Assembly: GCF_019511445.1 (NCBI RefSeq)
Contig: NZ_JAEUAN010000008.1
Span: 165,754 to 229,753, forward strand
Direction: 5' to 3'
DNA from: Aliirhizobium wenxiniae
GTDB lineage: Bacteria > Pseudomonadota > Alphaproteobacteria > Rhizobiales > Rhizobiaceae
Length of the DNA: 64,000 bases
The translations under genes and the position numbers were made by a program. The notes beneath the pieces were generated by a model. The model ran no database searches, was not told the DNA's origin, and saw nothing but the letters and a program-made list of their open reading frames with translations. Of this stretch, positions 49,710 through 58,465 are shown piece by piece. How positions within the stretch are numbered: the stretch's first letter is position 1; every line of letters begins with the position of its first letter.

Positions 49710-51201
49710 GTTTTGTCCTCCCGGTTGTTGCATGGGTCATGATCTGCTCGGAAGTGATGGCGTCGCCCTCAACGGTCGCGACGATGCCTCCGGAGCGGAA
49801 GACGCAGACCCGGTCGGACATGCCGATGACTTCAGGCAGTTCCGACGAAATCATGATGATGGAGTAGCCCTGGGCGGTGAATTCGCGCATGAGCTGGTAG
49901 ATTTCCGCCTTGGCACCAACATCGATGCCGCGGGTGGGCTCGTCGAAAATCAGCACCTTCATGTTGTGGTTGATCCAACGGGCGATCACGACCTTCTGCT
50001 GGTTCCCTCCCGACAGGGTATCGACCCGCGCGTGAGGGCTCGGCGCCTTTACCCGGACACGCTGCATGGCTGTGCGCGTATCCTCCAGTTCACGGCTGCG
50101 ATTGATGAAGAAATGCCCCAGCAGATACTTGCCGTAATTGTTGAGCGAGACATTGTGCAGGATCGGGAAGCTGGTGATCAGCCCCTGTTCCTTGCGGCTC
50201 TCCGGCAACAGGCCAATGCCTGCATCCAATGCTTCGGAAGGATCTGCAAACCGGATCTCCACGCCATTGATCAGCAGCTTGCAGCGTGTGGCGCTATAGG
50301 CTCCCAGCATGGCAAGTACTGTTTCCGTGCGCCCGGAGCCGACCAGCCCAGCAAAACCCAGGATTTCTCCGGCACGCAGGGCGAAACTCGAGACCGGGCC
50401 GCCCTTGGCAAGCTGGACTTCCGCAACTTCGAGAACGATACTGGCGTCGGCCGGAATGATCGGTTTTGGCGGAAAGCTGTTTTCGATCCGGCGTCCGACC
50501 ATCATCTCGACGAGCCGCGCCTGATCGACATCGCTGACCGCACAGGAGGCGACATATTCGCCGTCGCGCAGCACCGTGATGCGATCGCAGATCTCGAAAA
50601 TCTCTTCGAGGTGATGCGAGATGAAGATGATCGCCACGCCCTGAGATCGCAGGCTGTGCATGACATGGAAGAGATGCTCGACTTCGGCCGGGGTCAATGT
50701 CGCAGTAGGCTCGTCAAGCACGAGAATGCGGGCATCGAGTGCCAGAGCCTTGGCGATCTCGACAAACTGCTGTTCGGCAACTGAAAGATTTCGGATCGGC
50801 ACATCGAGCGGAATGGCAATGCCAAGCTGCTTCATGATCTCGGCAGCCCGCTTGCGCATCGCAGCACGTTTCATGAAGCCCAGGCCATTGCTCAGTTCGC
50901 GTGCCAGAAACATGTTTTCGACAGCGTTCAGGTACGGAACCAGCGAAAACTCCTGGAAAACGACACCGATGCCCGCATCGATCGCCTCGTTATAATCGCT
51001 GAAATGGCGCACCTCGCCATCGAGGCGGACTTCGCCTTCGCTCGGCCTGATCAGACCGCAGAGAATCTTCATCAGCGTCGATTTACCGGCACCGTTCTCG
51101 CCGAGAAGCGCATGGACCTCACCCGCCTGAACGGTGAGATCGACCCCGTGCAGGACTTCGATCCTGCCAAAGCTTTTCTTGATGTTGCGGAGTTCCAGCA
51201 T
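49699..51201 (-). CDS. Sugar ABC transporter ATPase with two nucleotide-binding domains (RbsA-like)
   Basis: The 500-residue CUT2 ATPase has an N-terminal domain with Walker [11 protein letters not shown], signature [11 protein letters not shown] and Walker [12 protein letters not shown]. The C-terminal domain keeps the degenerate P-loop (GLVGSGRTE), signature LSGGNQQKV and Walker [13 protein letters not shown]. This asymmetry is normal for RbsA. ATG 51201 starts the first domain; the long upstream frame is a shadow of the binding-protein gene. It energises uptake of the pentitol or sugar used by the operon. Confidence 0.95.
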   Translation of the reverse strand: MLELRNIKKSFGRIEVLHGVDLTVQAGEVHALLGENGAGKSTLMKILCGLIRPSEGEVRLDGEVRHFSDYNEAIDAGIGVVFQEFSLVPYLNAVENMFLARELSNGLGFMKRAAMRKRAAEIMKQLGIAIPLDVPIRNLSVAEQQFVEIAKALALDARILVLDEPTATLTPAEVEHLFHVMHSLRSQGVAIIFISHHLEEIFEICDRITVLRDGEYVASCAVSDVDQARLVEMMVGRRIENSFPPKPIIPADASIVLEVAEVQLAKGGPVSSFALRAGEILGFAGLVGSGRTETVLAMLGAYSATRCKLLINGVEIRFADPSEALDAGIGLLPESRKEQGLITSFPILHNVSLNNYGKYLLGHFFINRSRELEDTRTAMQRVRVKAPSPHARVDTLSGGNQQKVVIARWINHNMKVLIFDEPTRGIDVGAKAEIYQLMREFTAQGYSIIMISSELPEVIGMSDRVCVFRSGGIVATVEGDAITSEQIMTHATTGRTKHVA

Positions 51202-51231
51202 CGGTTCCTCCCATGCTCGAATTGGAAAAGT

Positions 51232-51256
51232 CGCCCCCGCCATAGTGGCGAGGGCG
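51232..51256 (-). promoter_or_regulatory. Intercistronic hairpin between sugar-binding-protein and ATPase genes
   Basis: Arms of 11 bases (51232-51242 and 51246-51256) enclose a three-base loop. One position mismatches on the plus strand but is a G-U pair in the leftward transcript, so the RNA stem is complete. It lies 12 bases past the binding-protein stop and has no T tract, as in the two peptide operons of this window. Confidence 0.5.
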
Positions 51257-51268
51257 CTGGGGAGGCGC

Positions 51269-52180
51269 TTACCAACTAAAGTCGGCAGCGTTTTCCTTGG
51301 TGACCGGGCGGACGTCGATCGGCACTTCCTTCGGCACGACGCGAGCGCCCCACTTCTGGGCAAGCGCCATCGCCAGGCCAACGCGCACCTGATCGCGCGG
51401 GAACTGCGCAGTGGTCTGGATGAAAGGCGTGCCGTCGGCGATTGCCTTGACCGCTTCCGGAGCACCGTCGACAGAGGTCAATTTCACGTCGCGGCCGGAG
51501 CCTTGGATGGCAGCGAGAGCGCCCATGGCTCCGCCGTCATTGACGGAGAAGATACCCTTCAGGTTAGGACGCGACTGCAGCATGTTCTCGACGACGCCGA
51601 GGGCGACGGAGCGATCCTGGCGGCCGTTCTGGGTGTCGACGAGCTTGATGCCCTTGAACTCGGCCAGTGCATCCTTGCAGCCTTCGACACGCTGGAGGAT
51701 CGGAACAACCGGAATGCCGTCGAGGATAGCGACTTCACCTTCACCGTTCAGCGCTTCACCGAGTGCCTTGCACGACTGGTAACCGGCATCCTTGTTCTTG
51801 GAGCCGACAAAAGTGTCTACCGGGCCATTGGCATTTGCATCGACGGCAACCACGATGACATCCTGCGCCTTGGCGGCATTGACGGCTGCCTCGACACCGG
51901 CGGAATCCGTCGGGTTGAGAAGCAAGATGTCGATATTCTGCTGCAGCATGTCTTCGACGTCGGAAATCTGCTTGGCGACGTCATGGGCGGCATCGGTGAC
52001 GACGACATCCGCCCCCAGAGACTTGGCTGCCTCGTCCAGTGCTTCCTTCATCGATACGAAATAGGGATTGTTCATTTCCTGAAAGGTCATGCCGATCTTG
52101 AGCTTGGCGTCCTGTGCCAGCGCCGAGCTCGCGGCAAGCGTCGCAACGGCGATCGACAGCGCGGTCAGTGTCTTTTTCAT
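51269..52180 (-). CDS. Sugar ABC transporter periplasmic binding protein (RbsB-like)
   Basis: The 303-residue protein has a signal peptide ([22 protein letters not shown]) and the pentose-binding-protein fold: [69 protein letters not shown] and LTSVDG. Family members bind ribose, xylitol, ribitol or related ligands; the enzymes downstream favour a pentitol. ATG 52180 starts the signal peptide and has a GGGAGGAAT ribosome site. It is the first structural gene of the operon. Confidence 0.93.
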   Translation of the reverse strand: MKKTLTALSIAVATLAASSALAQDAKLKIGMTFQEMNNPYFVSMKEALDEAAKSLGADVVVTDAAHDVAKQISDVEDMLQQNIDILLLNPTDSAGVEAAVNAAKAQDVIVVAVDANANGPVDTFVGSKNKDAGYQSCKALGEALNGEGEVAILDGIPVVPILQRVEGCKDALAEFKGIKLVDTQNGRQDRSVALGVVENMLQSRPNLKGIFSVNDGGAMGALAAIQGSGRDVKLTSVDGAPEAVKAIADGTPFIQTTAQFPRDQVRVGLAMALAQKWGARVVPKEVPIDVRPVTKENAADFSW

Positions 52181-52286
52181 CCGATATTCCTCCCTTTGGA
52201 CGACGGCAGGCAACACCTGTCCGTTTCCGGAAAGCACCATGCTCCCCGAATTGTTTTCCCCGAGCCGGGGCATTCAGTTGTCTGGC

Positions 52287-53171
52287 CTATTCGGCGGCTT
52301 TAAAGGCTCCATTGGCCGCGAAAGTCGCGCGGAATTGCGAGGGCGACATTCCCTTCAGTTTCTGGAAATGCCGGTTGAAATTCGAAAGGTTGGAGAAGCC
52401 TATTTCGTAGCAGATCTCGGCAACTCTCACCTCCGGACGCGTCAACAGCGCCAGGCAGGCGAGATCGACGCGCAACTGGTTCTTGTAGCGCACCAGTGTC
52501 GTGCCGGTATGGCGCTTGAAGGCCCGCGAGAACGAACTTGGGCTGTGGCCGACAAGATCGGCCAGATCACGTTCATCGATATTGTCGGTCAGATGTTCGC
52601 GTAAGTGCGCGATCGCACGGTTGATACCGCTCTCGTTGATGTGTGACAGGTCGAGTTCGTAACTCAGGCTTGCCAGGACTTCCGGTTCCGGGGCTTTCGC
52701 CAGGACATCGAGAATCTCCCAGAAAAGCGCGAGACGCATCAACCCACGCGTTTCGATCAATCGCTCGATCAGCGGCCGCACCGTGTTGCTGGTTGCATTG
52801 TCGAAAAGGAGCCCACGATGGCTGCGCTCCAGCAAAGGAGCGATCGCCTCCATCTCCACCATGCCGGCAATGCTGTCGTCGATGAATTTCTGCGGGAATT
52901 GAATGACGAGCGACCGTGCCGGAACGATTTCATCGGGCTCGATGTCGGAAATCCAGTTTTGCGGCAGGTTGGGGCCGGTCACGATCAACTGGCCCGGCTC
53001 GAACCGGCCGATGTGATCGCCGATGTAAAAACGACCGGAGGTCGCAACGACAAGATGGATTTCATATTCAGGATGATAGTGCCAACGGACCGTCCGAAAC
53101 GGATAGCCATGGGTCCACGCGGCGAAGGTTTCGCCTTTGCGGATATGGACCAGTTCCAGATCGGGTTGCAC
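52287..53171 (-). CDS. AraC-family transcriptional regulator of the pentitol operon
   Basis: The 294-residue protein has an N-terminal cupin domain (RWHYHPEYEIHLVV, GDHIGRFEPGQLIVTGPNLPQNW) and a C-terminal AraC double helix-turn-helix with LADLVGHSPSSFSRAFKRHTG and AEICYEIGFSNLSNFNRHFQKLKG. I chose GTG 53171 because AGGAGGAG lies five bases before it; the in-frame GTG eight codons upstream lacks such a site. It lies directly before the binding-protein gene on the same strand and likely activates that operon. Confidence 0.9.
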   Translation of the reverse strand: MQPDLELVHIRKGETFAAWTHGYPFRTVRWHYHPEYEIHLVVATSGRFYIGDHIGRFEPGQLIVTGPNLPQNWISDIEPDEIVPARSLVIQFPQKFIDDSIAGMVEMEAIAPLLERSHRGLLFDNATSNTVRPLIERLIETRGLMRLALFWEILDVLAKAPEPEVLASLSYELDLSHINESGINRAIAHLREHLTDNIDERDLADLVGHSPSSFSRAFKRHTGTTLVRYKNQLRVDLACLALLTRPEVRVAEICYEIGFSNLSNFNRHFQKLKGMSPSQFRATFAANGAFKAAE

Positions 53172-53213
53172 AGCGTCTCCTCCTACCGAGCGCACATATC
53201 AGTGGCAAAAATC

Positions 53214-53232
53214 TGCAAACCTCCGCTTTGCA
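53214..53232. promoter_or_regulatory. Inverted repeat TGCAAA-N7-TTTGCA upstream of AraC gene
   Basis: A perfect 6-bp inverted repeat with a 7-base spacer lies 43 bases upstream of the GTG start. It is flanked by a wider inverted pair atcagtgg (53198-53205) and ccactgat (53258-53265). It is a candidate operator for autoregulation or for a global regulator. Confidence 0.35.
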
Positions 53233-53581
53233 AATTTGACCATTGCCAAGATCATAACCACTGATTTTCCGGGCTATCTACATCATGGCAAAAAATTAAC
53301 TGATACTTTTTTGACAATACCGTGCTCGACGTGACCCGGCCAGACAAAACGGGTAGGCAACGGTCGCTTTAGCATCACTGAGAACCGGGAAGGGACAGAA
53401 AGCCCCGATTTAGCCATCGGACGCACTTGCCATGCCCGGGCACGCCTAGCCTACCTCGCCCCGACACATGACATCTGAGCCAGGATGGGTAAACGCTGTT
53501 TGTCCTCCGACACGGATATCATCCGCGGAACCCATGTCACTTTGGGTTGTCAGCCGATACCATTTTATCTGGCGCAAGACC
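53233..53581. other. Intergenic region, no gene seen
   Basis: This 349-base stretch lies between the AraC control region and the end of the second peptide operon. It holds two tggcaaaaa copies with the one at 53204 (the other near 53286). A short AACCCA/TGGGTT hairpin near 53538-53560 could end the leftward peptide operon but lacks a T tract. No coding frame is convincing. Confidence 0.35.
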
Positions 53582-55210
53582 TCATGCCGACAACGCGTCC
53601 AGATCAGGCACCTCCCAGCCACGGCCAGGCATGGCCGACAAAAGCTGGCGTGTATAGGCATCCTGGGCATCGCCAAAGACCTGATCGACCGTACCGCGTT
53701 CGACGATCTTGCCATGGCTCATCACAATCAGATTGTCGCAGATTTGCGATGCGACGCGGAGGTCATGCGTGATGAAGAGGATCGTCAGCCCCATGTCCCG
53801 TTTGATATCGGCGAGAAGCTGGAGGACTTCCTTCTGGACCGATACGTCAAGAGCCGAAACCGCCTCGTCGGCGATCAGCACCTTCGGCTCGACCATAAGT
53901 GCCCGCGCGATGCAGATACGCTGGCGCTGGCCGCCCGAAAATTGCGACGGATAGCGATAGAGCGCCTCCTCTTCCAAACGGACGATCTTCATTAGCCGCT
54001 TGGCCCGCTCCCATGCGACATCTCGCGACACGCCGAAATTCATCGGCGCCCCGATCAGTTGCTCACCGATCGACCGGCGGGGATTGAGGGACCCGTATGG
54101 GTCCTGGAAGACGATCTGGATATCCTTGCGGGCGGCACGAAGGCTCTCGCGTGAGCCCTTCGCGAAATTGCGGTCACCGATCCAGATTTCGCCTTCGTCG
54201 GGATCGAGAAGCCGGATCAGGCAACGCACAAGGGTGGTCTTGCCGCTGCCGCTTTCACCGACGATACCAAGGGTCTCACCTTTACGGACAGTGAAATCCG
54301 TCGGGTGAAGCGCGTGCACCGTCCGTGCCTTGCGCGTCAGCGTGCGACCCAAATGGAAGGTCTTGCTCAGCCCCTTCACCTGCAGCGCGATCTCCTCCTG
54401 CAGAGGAGGAGCCGCCCCTTCCCGCTTGCGCGGTACGGCGGCAATCAACTGCCTCGTATAGGGATGCTGCGGTTGGTTCAGGACTTCTTCGGCCGTCCCC
54501 TGCTCGACCACGATACCCTTCTGCATGACGATGACACGATCGGCGATCTCCGCCACCACGTCGAAATCATGGGTGACGAACAGAATGCCTGCATTGTGGG
54601 TCGTCTTCAACGTCTTGAACAGCGACAGGATCTGCGCCTGCGTCGTTACATCGAGCGCAGTTGTCGGTTCGTCCGCAATCAACAGCTTCGGGTCCATCGC
54701 CAGCGCGATGGCGATGACGATGCGCTGACGTTGACCCCCTGAAAGCTGATGCGGATAGCTCGCATAGACCCGCGGCGGATCAGGTAGCCGCACCTCTTCC
54801 AAAAGCGCCATCGTCCGCGCCTTGCATTCGGCGCTCGAGAGCTTCGTATGGGTGCGGAAAATCTCCTCGATCTGGTCGCCGACGGTAAAACACGGGTTGA
54901 GGGCCGTCATGGGCTCCTGGAATACCATGGAAATGCGTTTGCCGCGCAGGCCTGCATGCTCGTGGCGTGACATCTTCAAAAGATCCCGTCCCTCGAACAG
55001 CATCTCGCCGCCGGCAACCTTCAGCGCTTTCGGCAACAGCCCCATTGCGGTGAAGGCCGTCACCGACTTGCCAGAGCCGCTTTCCCCGACCACGCAGACG
55101 ATCTCGTTTGGATACATGTCGAAGGATAGCCCGCTGACTGCATGCAAGCGGTCACCGCTTGCGGGCAAATCCACAGTCAGGTTGCGAACAGAAAGGAGAG
55201 GCTCTGTCAT
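53582..55210 (-). CDS. Dual-domain peptide ABC transporter ATPase (DppD-DppF fusion)
   Basis: The 542-residue protein has two ATPases. The first has Walker [10 protein letters not shown], signature LSGGQRQRI and Walker [13 protein letters not shown]; the second has Walker A GESGSGKTTL, signature FSGGQRQRI and Walker B VLIADEAVSALD. The second domain carries the DppF-type block VFQDPYGSLNPR. It powers the peptide importer formed by the permeases downstream of the binding-protein gene. It overlaps the M20 peptidase gene by ATGA and is last in the operon. It is about 80 residues shorter than the GsiA-like protein in this window. Confidence 0.93.
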   Translation of the reverse strand: MTEPLLSVRNLTVDLPASGDRLHAVSGLSFDMYPNEIVCVVGESGSGKSVTAFTAMGLLPKALKVAGGEMLFEGRDLLKMSRHEHAGLRGKRISMVFQEPMTALNPCFTVGDQIEEIFRTHTKLSSAECKARTMALLEEVRLPDPPRVYASYPHQLSGGQRQRIVIAIALAMDPKLLIADEPTTALDVTTQAQILSLFKTLKTTHNAGILFVTHDFDVVAEIADRVIVMQKGIVVEQGTAEEVLNQPQHPYTRQLIAAVPRKREGAAPPLQEEIALQVKGLSKTFHLGRTLTRKARTVHALHPTDFTVRKGETLGIVGESGSGKTTLVRCLIRLLDPDEGEIWIGDRNFAKGSRESLRAARKDIQIVFQDPYGSLNPRRSIGEQLIGAPMNFGVSRDVAWERAKRLMKIVRLEEEALYRYPSQFSGGQRQRICIARALMVEPKVLIADEAVSALDVSVQKEVLQLLADIKRDMGLTILFITHDLRVASQICDNLIVMSHGKIVERGTVDQVFGDAQDAYTRQLLSAMPGRGWEVPDLDALSA

Positions 55211-56595
55211 CGCTGCAATTTCCCTTCACCGATATCCCAGAAGAGACCTGCCATGATCTCGGTAGCCTCCTTCGCGACGCTGACCATCATGTGCTCATCC
55301 GGTGCGTGCTGCGAGCAGGACGGATGTGAATGCGGGATCCAGATCGTCGGCAGGCCGAGCGTTTCGGCAAATACCTCGTTTGGCAGTGAACCGCCGAAAT
55401 TCGGCTGCAAGGCAGGTTCCTTGCCGGTCGTTTCGGTAATCGACGCGACGGCGAGACGCGTCCAGGCATTGTCCGGGTCCGTGCGTGTCGCACGGAAAAA
55501 GCCGCGGTCCATCGGCTCAATCCGGATATCCTGGAAGCCGTGAGCATCGAGATGCTCGCGCAGCGCCGGCAATATCCGTTCGCGATCGACGCCGACGACG
55601 TAACGCAGCTGGCAGGTTGCTTTCGCCGAACCCGGAATGGCGTTCACCGGTGCTTCCGGACGGCCGCAGGTATAGGCCAGCACTTCGAAATTGCACCATC
55701 CGTAGACCTGCTCGGCACCGACCAGATCCGGCTCGCCCCATGTCGGGTCGATCTGAGGATCATCCGGTCCGAGCTCCAGCTCGATCTTTTTCAGGGCAGC
55801 GTGAACATTTTCCGGAATTTTACCCGGCGTCCACTCGCGGATGGCGATCCGGCCCTTGGCATCCGTAATCGTTGCCAGCGCATGAGCCAGCCGGATGCCG
55901 GCATTCGGCAGGAGCCCGCCCCAATTGCCGGAATGATGTGCCCCCTCGCGAAGATCGCAGATCAGGTGAAATCCGTGGCCGCCGCGCGCACCAAGGAACA
56001 CGGTCGGGACATGTGTCGAAACGCGGGGGCCATCAGAGGCGATCAGTACATCGGCTTTCAGGAGTTCCTTGTGTTCCTCGGCCATTTCGGCGAGCCCCGG
56101 AGAGCCGCTTTCCTCGCCCATCTCGATCAGAACCTTGACGTTGAAACCGAGGTTGCCGCGCGCCTTCAGGACAAGACCGAGAGCCGCAAGATTGATCGTG
56201 TGCTGGCCCTTGTTGTCGACGGTTCCCCGACCGTAGATACGGTCACCGGCAAGCGTCGCATCCCAGGGGCTACGGCCTTCTTTCCAGTCCCCTTCCATGC
56301 CCCAGAGCACGTCACCGTGCCCGTAGGTGAGGATTGTCGGCAAAGCCGGGTTTTCAATTCTTTCGGCGAACAATGCCGGAATACGGGCGAGCTTGGGGTT
56401 CGGCAGGACCTCGCAACGGAAACCCATGCCTTCGAGCAGGGGCCGCATCTGTTCATTCAGATAGCGGAGATGATCAGGACCACTGTCGTCACGCGGGCTT
56501 TCCGATGGGATCGAGAGGCGCGCCTGCAGGTCTGCGAGAAATGCGCCATCGTTAACATAGGCACCGGCGGCTGCGATTACATTTGAACGGGTCAT
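55207..56595 (-). CDS. M20-family metallopeptidase (ArgE/DapE/carboxypeptidase type)
   Basis: The 462-residue protein has the M20 zinc blocks LTYGHGDVLWG (His and Asp), GRGTVDNKGQH (bridging Asp), the general-base pair EMGEESGSPG, ASDGPR, and a late metal His in IPHSHPSCSQHAPDEHM. The central lid domain carries GGHGFHLICDLREGAHHSGNWGG. Such enzymes remove N-acyl groups or C-terminal residues from small peptides. It lies inside the peptide ABC operon between permease and ATPase genes, so it likely processes the imported compound. Confidence 0.92.
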   Translation of the reverse strand: MTRSNVIAAAGAYVNDGAFLADLQARLSIPSESPRDDSGPDHLRYLNEQMRPLLEGMGFRCEVLPNPKLARIPALFAERIENPALPTILTYGHGDVLWGMEGDWKEGRSPWDATLAGDRIYGRGTVDNKGQHTINLAALGLVLKARGNLGFNVKVLIEMGEESGSPGLAEMAEEHKELLKADVLIASDGPRVSTHVPTVFLGARGGHGFHLICDLREGAHHSGNWGGLLPNAGIRLAHALATITDAKGRIAIREWTPGKIPENVHAALKKIELELGPDDPQIDPTWGEPDLVGAEQVYGWCNFEVLAYTCGRPEAPVNAIPGSAKATCQLRYVVGVDRERILPALREHLDAHGFQDIRIEPMDRGFFRATRTDPDNAWTRLAVASITETTGKEPALQPNFGGSLPNEVFAETLGLPTIWIPHSHPSCSQHAPDEHMMVSVAKEATEIMAGLFWDIGEGKLQR

Positions 56596-56604
56596 GTGGA
56601 TCTC

Positions 56605-57498
56605 TCAGTTTCTTTTGTCGGGGGCCATCGCGTCACGCAGACCGTCACCCATCATGTTGATTGCCAGCACGAGCGCGCAGATCGCCGCGCCCGGGATCAA
56701 GATGAGCCAGCTGTCGAACAGCAGATATTGCCGTCCCTCCGCGACCATCAAACCCCATGATGGCGTTGGAGGTTGAACGCCAAGCCCGAGGAAGGACAAT
56801 GACGCTTCCAGCAGGATCGCATGCGCCATCTCGAACGTGGCGATGACGGCAAGCCGATCGAAGATATTCGGCAGGAGTTCCCTGAACAGCAGCTTGGGCG
56901 TGGAATAGCCCATCGATTGCGCCGCCTGGATATATTCCTGGTTGCGGATCTGCATGACCGCCGAGCGCATGACGACGGCGAAACGGTCCCATAGCAGCAG
57001 ACCGAGCACCAGCACCACGACCATCAGCGATCCGCCGAACAGCGCGACCACTGCGAGCGCCACCATCACAACGGGCAATGTCAGCCGCGTCATGATGAGA
57101 AAATTGATCGCCAGATCGACCTTGCCGCCGAAATAGCCGGCCAGCACGCCCATCACCGTTCCGATGATACCCGAGCAGATCACCGTGAAGATGCCGATCA
57201 GCAGTGAGATCCGCGCACCGTAGATGATGCGGCTGAGATAATCGCGGCCAAGCCCGTCGGTTCCAAGGGGATGGGCCCAGTTGCCATCCGACATCCAGAA
57301 GGGCGAAACGGTTCGCCTGAGCATGTTCTGCGCGAGCGGATCATAGGGAGCAATGAGCGGCGCCAGGATAGCCATGGTCACGATCAGCCCGAGGAGAATG
57401 GCGCCGAACAGGAAACCGGGATTTGCCATCGCACGCGCGAAAAATCCTTTGCGTCGTACGGTGCCCGCCTTGGGCAGTGAGAGGTCGAGGCTGGTCAT
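56605..57498 (-). CDS. Peptide ABC transporter permease (DppC type)
   Basis: The 297-residue protein has an N-terminal DppC segment and a sequence of spans with APYDPLAQNML, LGTDGLGRDYLSRIIYGARISLLIG and the coupling loop EYIQAAQSMGYSTPKLLFRELLPN. It overlaps the DppB-type gene by ATGA and stands 9 bases before the peptidase gene. It is one half of the import channel. Confidence 0.92.
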   Translation of the reverse strand: MTSLDLSLPKAGTVRRKGFFARAMANPGFLFGAILLGLIVTMAILAPLIAPYDPLAQNMLRRTVSPFWMSDGNWAHPLGTDGLGRDYLSRIIYGARISLLIGIFTVICSGIIGTVMGVLAGYFGGKVDLAINFLIMTRLTLPVVMVALAVVALFGGSLMVVVLVLGLLLWDRFAVVMRSAVMQIRNQEYIQAAQSMGYSTPKLLFRELLPNIFDRLAVIATFEMAHAILLEASLSFLGLGVQPPTPSWGLMVAEGRQYLLFDSWLILIPGAAICALVLAINMMGDGLRDAMAPDKRN

Positions 57499-58412
57499 GA
57501 AATACGTATCCTCGGATCAAGCCAGGCATTGATGAAATCGGCCGCCAGAACGACGATGATGTAGAAGACTGCCACGATCAGCAGCACGGCCTGAACGACC
57601 GGCAGATCCATGCGGGAAATTGATTCCCAGGCGAGGAAACCCAGTCCGTTGATACCGAACACCGCTTCGATGACCACCGACCCGCCCAGCATGTTGCCGA
57701 ACTGGACTGCCGAGAGTGAAACAACCGGGATGACGGCGTTACGCAGCGCATGTTTGAAAATGATCTTCGTCGCGCCGATGCCCTTGGCCTGTGCCGTGCG
57801 AATGTAGTCCGATGACAGCGCCTCGATCATGCCCTGGCGGATCAGGCGCATCATCGGCGGCGTGGAGTAATAGCCGAGCGCAATCGCTGGCAGCACGTAG
57901 TGCTTCAAGGTCGCGGATCCCGATGGCGGCATGATCCCGAGAGTGAGTGAAAAGATCACGATCAGCACCAGGGCGAACCAGAAGTTCGGCATTGCCTGGC
58001 CAAGCACGGCGATCAGAAGAGCCGCCCGATCGATCAGGCTGTTGGGCCTCAGCGCGGCGACGACACCCAGCGGAACGGACAGAAGCAGCATGACCGCCAG
58101 CGACATGACAGCGAGCGTCATGGTTTTTGGAAGACGGTCGGCGATCAGTTCTCCGACCGGCTGGCGAAAGAAGAGGGAATTACCGAAATCGCCTTGGACG
58201 GCATTGCCGAGCCATTCGCCGTAACGAACCAGAAGCGGACGATTGAGGCCCATCTGTTCGCGAATCGCATCGATCTGGGCAGCGGTTGCTTCTTCGCCGG
58301 CAACCGAAATCGCGACATCCCCCGAAGCATTCAAGAGTGTAAAGGCCAGTAGCGAAACGGCCACGCAAACAAGCAGCGCCAGACCGATCCGCTGCATCAA
58401 GTAGCGCAGCAT
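57495..58412 (-). CDS. Peptide ABC transporter permease (DppB type)
   Basis: The 305-residue protein has the DppB N-terminus (LRYLMQRIGLALLVCVAVS), EQMGLNRPLLVRYGEWL, about six spans and the coupling loop YIRTAQAKGIGATKIIFKHALRN. It pairs with the DppC-type protein. The gap of 53 bases before it carries a stable hairpin after the binding-protein gene. Confidence 0.92.
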   Translation of the reverse strand: MLRYLMQRIGLALLVCVAVSLLAFTLLNASGDVAISVAGEEATAAQIDAIREQMGLNRPLLVRYGEWLGNAVQGDFGNSLFFRQPVGELIADRLPKTMTLAVMSLAVMLLLSVPLGVVAALRPNSLIDRAALLIAVLGQAMPNFWFALVLIVIFSLTLGIMPPSGSATLKHYVLPAIALGYYSTPPMMRLIRQGMIEALSSDYIRTAQAKGIGATKIIFKHALRNAVIPVVSLSAVQFGNMLGGSVVIEAVFGINGLGFLAWESISRMDLPVVQAVLLIVAVFYIIVVLAADFINAWLDPRIRIS

Positions 58413-58432
58413 GTCTCACCGAATATTGGAGG

Positions 58433-58458
58433 GTCCCGCGCCACTGGCGGCGCGGGAC
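58433..58458 (-). promoter_or_regulatory. Intercistronic hairpin between peptide-binding-protein and permease genes
   Basis: Ten perfect, GC-rich pairs (gtcccgcgcc at 58433-58442 and ggcgcgggac at 58449-58458) enclose six bases. It lies just past the binding-protein stop, with no T tract. It is the third such hairpin after a binding-protein gene in this window. Confidence 0.55.
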
Positions 58459-58465
58459 GAAGCAA

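Noticed and set aside
49270..50784. 504-codon plus-strand open frame
   Set aside because: It is antisense to the RbsA- and RbsC-like genes and shows no family motif or ribosome site.
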